A stretch of DNA of 9,700 bases from Chloroflexota bacterium (GTDB lineage Bacteria; Chloroflexota; Limnocylindria; Limnocylindrales; Limnocylindraceae): positions 1 to 9,700 of the forward strand of contig SHYI01000030.1 of the NCBI GenBank assembly GCA_009692905.1, read 5' to 3'. The stretch's first letter is position 1. Each line of letters opens with the position of its first letter. The notes beneath the pieces were generated by a model. That model had not been told where the DNA came from. It worked only from the letters and a program-made list of their open reading frames with translations, and made no database searches. Shown one piece after another: positions 5,636-9,700 of this stretch. The position numbers and the translations under genes are program-made.

Positions 5636-8600
5636 CCTGCAGACCGGCGGAACGAGAAGGCGGTGTCACCGAAGGAGAGCTCAATCTGATCCGCAACGTC
5701 ACCGGCGGTGGCCCCAAACTCAATCGAGCGCGCACCAACACTCTGCGTGAGCTGCTCTGTGTATGGGGCAAGCGACCGCGCCGATTCGGGGAGATAGAGG
5801 CTGATCGGATCGCCAATCTTGAGTCCGGCACGTTTGCGCAAGTCCTGCACCGCGCGGGAAAGTTCACGGACATCACCCTCGGCAACAAGTTCTGGTGTCA
5901 GGGCCGTCTCAAGCTCAACAACCAGACCGCCCCCTTCAGCAACGAAGCCGCCCTCACGTGGGATCGCCTGGATCTCAATCTCATCTGGCGCAAATTCGAG
6001 GCCCACAATACGTACGGCGCCGCCTGCGAGGAACTCCACATCACCAGAGCGCGCTGCGGCGAGTACCGCCTGCAGCTTGCCGCCGAGTCGCTTCCCAACC
6101 TTCGGCAGCAGTACCTTGACCTTGCGCTCAAAGAGGCCGGAGGCATCGGTGACCGACTCAACTCGCTTGACGTTCAGTTCGTCCGCAAGGATCTCGAGTA
6201 GTTCGGCGTGTGGGGTTTCGCCGCCAAAGACGACGCGCGCCAGTGCGAGCGGTTGACGTGTGCGGATGGCGGCGGCGCTGCGCACGGAGCGCCCCAGCTC
6301 GGCGGCACGAATCACCCGGCTCATTGAATCTTCAAGGGCCTGGTCACGCCAGCCCTGCACGAGGGCCTTCGGCCACGGCTGGAGATGAATGCTGCTGGTC
6401 GCGCCGTCGGCCACAAGGTTGGTGTAGATGGCGTCGGTGAGCATCGGAGCAATCGACGATGCCGCCTGCAACAGCGTCAGCAGCGCCTCATGAAGCGTGG
6501 CGAAGGCATCGTTTCGATCCGCCTCAGCGGTGGAGAGGTCGAAGCGGTCGCGAGAGCGACGGAGGTACCAGGTGGAGATCTCATCGATCGCCGCTTCAAG
6601 ACGTGCGACGGCCGCCTGGGCGTCGTACTCCCGGAGTGCCACCTCCACGGTCGAGACGAGGTCGGCGGTGCGGCTCAGGATCCAGCGATCCATGGCGCCC
6701 CTCTCGGCTATTGGGCTCGCCGCGCCGCCAGGGCGCCAGCCAGCGCTGTTCGCGTAGCCGATGTGGAAGGCGTAGACGTTCCAGAGCACGAGGAGCTTGC
6801 GGCGGGCCTCATCCGCGCCGTTCCAGCCGAAGTGCACGTTCTCCTCGGGGCGTGAGCCGGCGAAGAGCCAGCGCATCACGTCGGCGCCCATGCGATCGGC
6901 CGCCTCATCAAATTCAATGGAGTTCCCCCAGCTCTTGTGCATCTGGCGACCATCTTCCGCAAAGACAAGTCCGTAGCCGAAGACGGTCTTCGTTGGCTCG
7001 CTCCCGACCATGACCGTCGACATGGCGAGCAACGAGTAGAACCAGTTGCGGAACTGGCCTGGGAAGCTCTCGGTAATCAGGTCCGCGGGGAACCAGCGCT
7101 TCCAGTACTCGGGATCGCTGCGATAGCGCATCGTAGAGAGCGAGACGATGCCCGCGTCGAGCCACGGATTCCCAACGTCGGGGACGCGCTGAACCTCGCC
7201 GCCGCACTTCGCACAGGCGATGCGAACCTCATCAATGTATGGCCGATGGGGACTATGCCCCTCCAGGGCGTCCAGCCCTGCCACCGCGCGCCCCTCAAGC
7301 TCTGCGCGCGACCCGAGCACCTCTACGGCACCGCACCCTTCACATTCGTAGATTGGCAGCGCAAGTCCCCAATAGCGCTTCTTTGAAATCATCCAGTCGC
7401 TCATGTTTCGAAGCCAATCAAGCTCGCGATCGTGGCCAAACGATGGGAGCCACGAGATGTTGTCGACCACATCCATGATCTGATAGCGCAGGCTCCCCGC
7501 CTTCTCTGCAGCGCTTAGCTGCTCGCGTGGCTTCTCATAGGTGGCGCCCATGCTGATAAACCACTCATCGACGAGTCGGAAGGCGAGTGGCGTTGCGCAG
7601 CGCCAGCAGTGCGGATACCGGTGCGTGATGTTCTCTCGGCGCAAGAGGCTCCCACTCTGCTCCAACGCAACAAAGATCAGATCAGCAACAACGAGCCAGT
7701 CCTTGCCGCTGAGCTCGTTGAAGCCCTCTAGGTAGGTACCGCTCTCGTCAATTGGCGCAATCATCGGCAGTCCTTCGGTGATGCAAAGCGCGTGGTCCTC
7801 GCTACCGCAGGCAGGGGCAATGTGCACGATGCTCGTCCCCTCCTCTGCGCCAACATCGCTCCACGAGATGACGCGATGTGCGGCACCGTCGGCGCCGAGT
7901 GCTGCGGCTACGGCTGGTGCGGCATCAAACGTGGCGCGGTAGCGCCACCCCACCAGCTCGCTCCCCTGCTTGGTGTCAAGTACCTTCGCGCGAGGTGCAC
8001 CACCGCCGAGTGCGGCGACGCGACGCGTTGCGCCGATCCACATCTTGCGCCCGTCAAACTCCACCAGCTCATACGAGAGGGTTGGGCTCACCGCAGCAGC
8101 GACGTTGGCCGGAATGGTCCACGGCGTTGTTGTCCAGGCGAGGAGCTCTTCGCCAGGGCGATCGACGAGTGGGAAGCCGAAGTAGGCGGATGGGTCATCG
8201 CGATCGGCGTACCCCTCCGTCATCTCGTGCTGGCTGATGCCAGTGCCGCAACGTGTGCACCACGGCATGCTGTCACTCCCCTTGTAGAGCCAGCCGCGGC
8301 GATTGCATTCGGCGAGGAAGCTCCAGATCAGGTCGTTGTTCTCATCCGAGAAGGTGAAGTACGAGCCGCCAATCTCGGGCGAGCCGAGTTGTCCGATGAG
8401 CCCCTCTGGCGTTCCGCGCACCGCTCCAGCGACGCCAGCGATTGCCATCTCACGATCTGGTGCGTCGCTGAGTGCGTCGCGCAGGCGCAGCAGATCCGCT
8501 GGGTCGTTCCAATCCATCCACATGCCGAGCCGAATCGACTGCTCGGTCTGTCGCGCGGCGTAGGTGAGCACACGCTGCTTGCAGAGTTGAATGAATTCAG

Positions 8601-8940
8601 CCAGGCCGCGCTCCTCGATCTGTCGCTTGGAGGTGAGCCCGAGCTCTTTCTCAACGTTTACTTCGACCCAGAGGCCTTGGCAGTCAAACCCTTGCTGCCA
8701 ACGTAGCTCGTGTCCGAGCGACGCACGGAAGCGCTGGAAGAGATCCTTATAGGTGCGACCCCAGGCGTGGTGAACGCCCATTGGATTGTTCGCGGTGATT
8801 GGGCCATCGAGGAAGGACCAAGGCTCACCGCCGGCCGTCTGCGCGCGGAGGCGCTCAAACGTTCCCTCGGCACGCCAACGCGCCAGCATCTGGTGCTCCA
8901 GGCTGATCAGGTCAGGCTTCGAATCAACAGGGTTGAACAT
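5632..8940 (-). CDS. ileS: isoleucine-tRNA ligase with altered class I signature motifs
   Basis: Charges tRNA-Ile with isoleucine and edits mischarged valine. Residues are numbered from the ATG at 8940 (1102 residues, the size of the long, eukaryote-like IleS2 type). The signature that should read HIGH is GVHH (55-58), inside ANNPMGVHHAWGR, and KMSKS is QMHKS (666-670). The CP1 editing domain is present: TTTPWT (270-275) and IVHIAPACGSED (371-382) with the conserved acidic residue Asp382. CxxC pairs occur at 228/231, 445/448, 533/536 and 576/579. An anticodon-binding domain (WYLRRSRDRF, 791-800) and a C-terminal ELVAEGDVREL...RKRAGL element, typical of IleS, exclude ValRS and LeuRS. An insertion of about 40-50 residues lies near 145-195. 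The frame opens 12 codons earlier at a TTG (8976), but only the ATG start fits the family N-terminus. No Shine-Dalgarno sequence precedes it. It is the first gene of the minus-strand operon and overlaps lspA by 4 bases. Confidence 0.96.
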   Translation of the reverse strand: MFNPVDSKPDLISLEHQMLARWRAEGTFERLRAQTAGGEPWSFLDGPITANNPMGVHHAWGRTYKDLFQRFRASLGHELRWQQGFDCQGLWVEVNVEKELGLTSKRQIEERGLAEFIQLCKQRVLTYAARQTEQSIRLGMWMDWNDPADLLRLRDALSDAPDREMAIAGVAGAVRGTPEGLIGQLGSPEIGGSYFTFSDENNDLIWSFLAECNRRGWLYKGSDSMPWCTRCGTGISQHEMTEGYADRDDPSAYFGFPLVDRPGEELLAWTTTPWTIPANVAAAVSPTLSYELVEFDGRKMWIGATRRVAALGGGAPRAKVLDTKQGSELVGWRYRATFDAAPAVAAALGADGAAHRVISWSDVGAEEGTSIVHIAPACGSEDHALCITEGLPMIAPIDESGTYLEGFNELSGKDWLVVADLIFVALEQSGSLLRRENITHRYPHCWRCATPLAFRLVDEWFISMGATYEKPREQLSAAEKAGSLRYQIMDVVDNISWLPSFGHDRELDWLRNMSDWMISKKRYWGLALPIYECEGCGAVEVLGSRAELEGRAVAGLDALEGHSPHRPYIDEVRIACAKCGGEVQRVPDVGNPWLDAGIVSLSTMRYRSDPEYWKRWFPADLITESFPGQFRNWFYSLLAMSTVMVGSEPTKTVFGYGLVFAEDGRQMHKSWGNSIEFDEAADRMGADVMRWLFAGSRPEENVHFGWNGADEARRKLLVLWNVYAFHIGYANSAGWRPGGAASPIAERGAMDRWILSRTADLVSTVEVALREYDAQAAVARLEAAIDEISTWYLRRSRDRFDLSTAEADRNDAFATLHEALLTLLQAASSIAPMLTDAIYTNLVADGATSSIHLQPWPKALVQGWRDQALEDSMSRVIRAAELGRSVRSAAAIRTRQPLALARVVFGGETPHAELLEILADELNVKRVESVTDASGLFERKVKVLLPKVGKRLGGKLQAVLAAARSGDVEFLAGGAVRIVGLEFAPDEIEIQAIPREGGFVAEGGGLVVELETALTPELVAEGDVRELSRAVQDLRKRAGLKIGDPISLYLPESARSLAPYTEQLTQSVGARSIEFGATAGDVADQIELSFGDTAFSFRRSAG

Positions 8941-8947
8941 TGAGAGG

Positions 8948-8976
8948 AGCGTGCCACGCCACCCCCGACATGGCAA
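8948..8976 (-). promoter_or_regulatory. candidate promoter for the ileS-fmt operon
   Basis: On the minus strand TTGCCA (8976-8971; 5 of 6 matches to TTGACA) is followed after exactly 17 bases by CACGCT (8953-8948). CACGCT keeps only the two most conserved -10 bases, A2 and T6. Seven bases separate it from the ileS ATG, so transcription would begin at or next to the start codon. The weak -10 makes this tentative, but some promoter for the seven-gene run must lie in or near this 80-base gap. Confidence 0.3.
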
Positions 8977-8978
8977 AC

Positions 8979-8992
8979 GGGGGGCACCCCCC
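8979..8992. other. short G6/C6 palindrome in the divergent intergenic region
   Basis: GGGGGG, CA, then CCCCCC forms a near-perfect inverted repeat midway between the two divergent start codons (38 bases from the ileS ATG, 28 from the LCP ATG). As RNA it could fold only into a short stem of about 5 pairs with a 4-base loop. As DNA it could be a symmetric protein-binding site serving both genes. There is no T-run, so it is not an intrinsic terminator. Confidence 0.4.
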
Positions 8993-9007
8993 TTCTCCGC
9001 GAGGCGG

Positions 9008-9013
9008 TATGGT
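9008..9013 (+). promoter_or_regulatory. candidate -10 element for the LCP gene
   Basis: TATGGT matches 4 of 6 positions of TATAAT and fits the TANNNT pattern. Seven bases separate it from the ATG at 9021, which puts the expected transcription start at the start codon, as in leaderless transcripts. No -35 is visible at the standard distance (8985-8990 reads CACCCC) and there is no Shine-Dalgarno sequence before the ATG, which agrees with leaderless expression. Confidence 0.35.
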
Positions 9014-9020
9014 TCCCGTT

Positions 9021-9700
9021 ATGAGCCAACCGACTGAGACTCCACGACGCTCAGCCTTCGCGGCGGCTGTCTTTTCGCTCGTGGTCCCAGGGTTCGGGCA
9101 CCTCTATGAGCGACGCTGGCGAGCGGCACTCCTCTTCCTCGCACCGCCCATCCTCCTCCTGGCACTGGTAGGTGGCATCGTCGCAGCGGATGGCCTGCCA
9201 GGCCTCGTCGGCCTCCTCATCACCCCCTTCGGGCTCAGTGCGGCTGGCATCCTCAACATTCTCCTTGCGGCCTGGCGTGGAGTCGCAGCCGCTGACGCGT
9301 GGCGCGGAGCCGTGCAGCGGGAGAGTGGACTTCGCGCAATTGGCACCTCGTTCGCCGGCCTCGCCCTCTCACTCGTTGCCGCGCTCTCGCTGCATCTGAT
9401 CCTTGGCAGCTACGTCACGACGGCATCAGAGCTCGTCGGCGGCATCTTCTCTTCTGGCACCGAGACGCCTGGCGCGACCCCTGCACCACGCTGGGATGGG
9501 AAGGAGCGCCTGAACGTGCTCCTCGTCGGCATTGATCAGCGTGGGGAGAGCACCTCCTTCAACACCGACACCCTGATCGTCGCCAGCGTTGATCCGGTCA
9601 ATGGAACCGTCACGATGTTCAGCATTCCGCGTGACACGGTTGATTTTCCAGTGCCCGCTAACGCCCAGCGACTGTACGGGGCAACGTATGGCAACAAGAT
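9021..9700 (+). CDS. LCP (LytR-CpsA-Psr) family protein with polytopic N-terminus, 3' end cut by the window edge
   Basis: LCP proteins are membrane-anchored phosphotransferases that move undecaprenyl-linked glycopolymers onto peptidoglycan or other envelope acceptors. I translated this frame by hand: it is open from ATG 9021 to the right edge, giving 226 residues. The first 130 or so residues are strongly hydrophobic, with about four segments (about 12-29, 35-56, 59-85, 109-131) instead of the single anchor usual in the family. VPGFGHLYERRWRAALLFL (22-40) resembles the PGLGQ.Y.G...A motif of TM2-like and similar small membrane domains. A linker rich in Gly, Thr and Pro (about 144-157) leads to the catalytic domain: LNVLLVGIDQRG (164-175), NTDTLIVASVDP (181-192) and SIPRDTVDFP (201-210). 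These include the conserved Asp and Arg residues that bind metal and pyrophosphate. It diverges from ileS across an 80-base gap. The envelope polymer it serves cannot be inferred, and most of the catalytic domain is missing. Confidence 0.88.
   Translation, partial: MSQPTETPRRSAFAAAVFSLVVPGFGHLYERRWRAALLFLAPPILLLALVGGIVAADGLPGLVGLLITPFGLSAAGILNILLAAWRGVAAADAWRGAVQRESGLRAIGTSFAGLALSLVAALSLHLILGSYVTTASELVGGIFSSGTETPGATPAPRWDGKERLNVLLVGIDQRGESTSFNTDTLIVASVDPVNGTVTMFSIPRDTVDFPVPANAQRLYGATYGNK

Noticed and set aside
7792..8706. Plus-strand open frame (304 codons) opposite ileS, and a similar one at 4326-5150 opposite rluD
   Set aside because: Both are mirror frames of well-supported genes, have no family resemblance, and leave no room for independent signals.
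8941..8976. TTG at 8976 as the ileS start, adding 12 residues
   Set aside because: The extension has no family resemblance and would cover the candidate promoter. The ATG at 8940 gives the expected N-terminus (MFNPVDSKPDLISLE).
8979..8992. The G6/C6 hairpin as an intrinsic terminator
   Set aside because: There is no U-run after it on either strand, and it lies upstream of both genes, not downstream of either.
8941..9020. T-box riboswitch in the ileS leader (GGGTGGCGTGGCACGC faintly recalls the T-box core)
   Set aside because: The core does not match the T-box consensus exactly. The gap has no Ile codon (ATC or ATT) to serve as specifier on the ileS strand, no ribosome site to sequester, and too little space for stem I.

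Overview
The window is GC-rich and gene-dense. One long run of housekeeping genes is read on the minus strand, with a single divergent gene on the plus strand at the right end. In order of transcription (right to left) the minus-strand run is ileS, lspA, rluD, gmk, priA, def and fmt. The divergent gene encodes an LCP (LytR-CpsA-Psr) family protein with a polytopic N-terminal part, and it runs off the right edge. fmt runs off the left edge. I see no mobile element, CRISPR array, tRNA, rRNA or phage gene.

The organism is a bacterium. The gmk-priA-def-fmt core resembles the arrangement in Gram-positive-type and Chloroflexota genomes. The LCP protein points to an envelope with LCP-attached polymers. 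The non-canonical IleS signature motifs, the compact overlapping genes and the scarcity of Shine-Dalgarno sequences fit a streamlined Chloroflexota lineage such as the Limnocylindria. This placement is an inference from resemblance, at moderate confidence at best.

Layout: 1-647 fmt (no 3' end); 604-1155 def; 1175-3604 priA; 3601-4227 gmk; 4224-5168 rluD; 5165-5635 lspA; 5632-8940 ileS; 8941-9020 an 80-base divergent intergenic region; 9021-9700 the LCP gene (no 3' end). Four of the six junctions in the minus-strand run are 4-base ATGA or GTGA stop/start overlaps, so the run is very probably one translationally coupled operon starting in the 80-base gap. There is no non-coding stretch longer than that gap.

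The genes cover linked housekeeping jobs. IleS charges tRNA-Ile, and RluD modifies 23S rRNA. Fmt formylates initiator Met-tRNA, and Def removes the formyl group from new proteins. Gmk makes GDP, PriA restarts stalled replication forks, and LspA matures lipoproteins. The divergent LCP protein probably attaches a glycopolymer to the cell envelope.

I do not see a previously undescribed multi-gene system. The best leads are the IleS with a swapped class I signature (GVHH where HIGH is expected) plus an altered KMSKS loop, a PriA with eroded helicase motif V, an fmt with no ordinary start codon where one is expected, the absence of rpoZ and coaBC between gmk and priA, and a divergent promoter region in which both genes may be transcribed without a leader.
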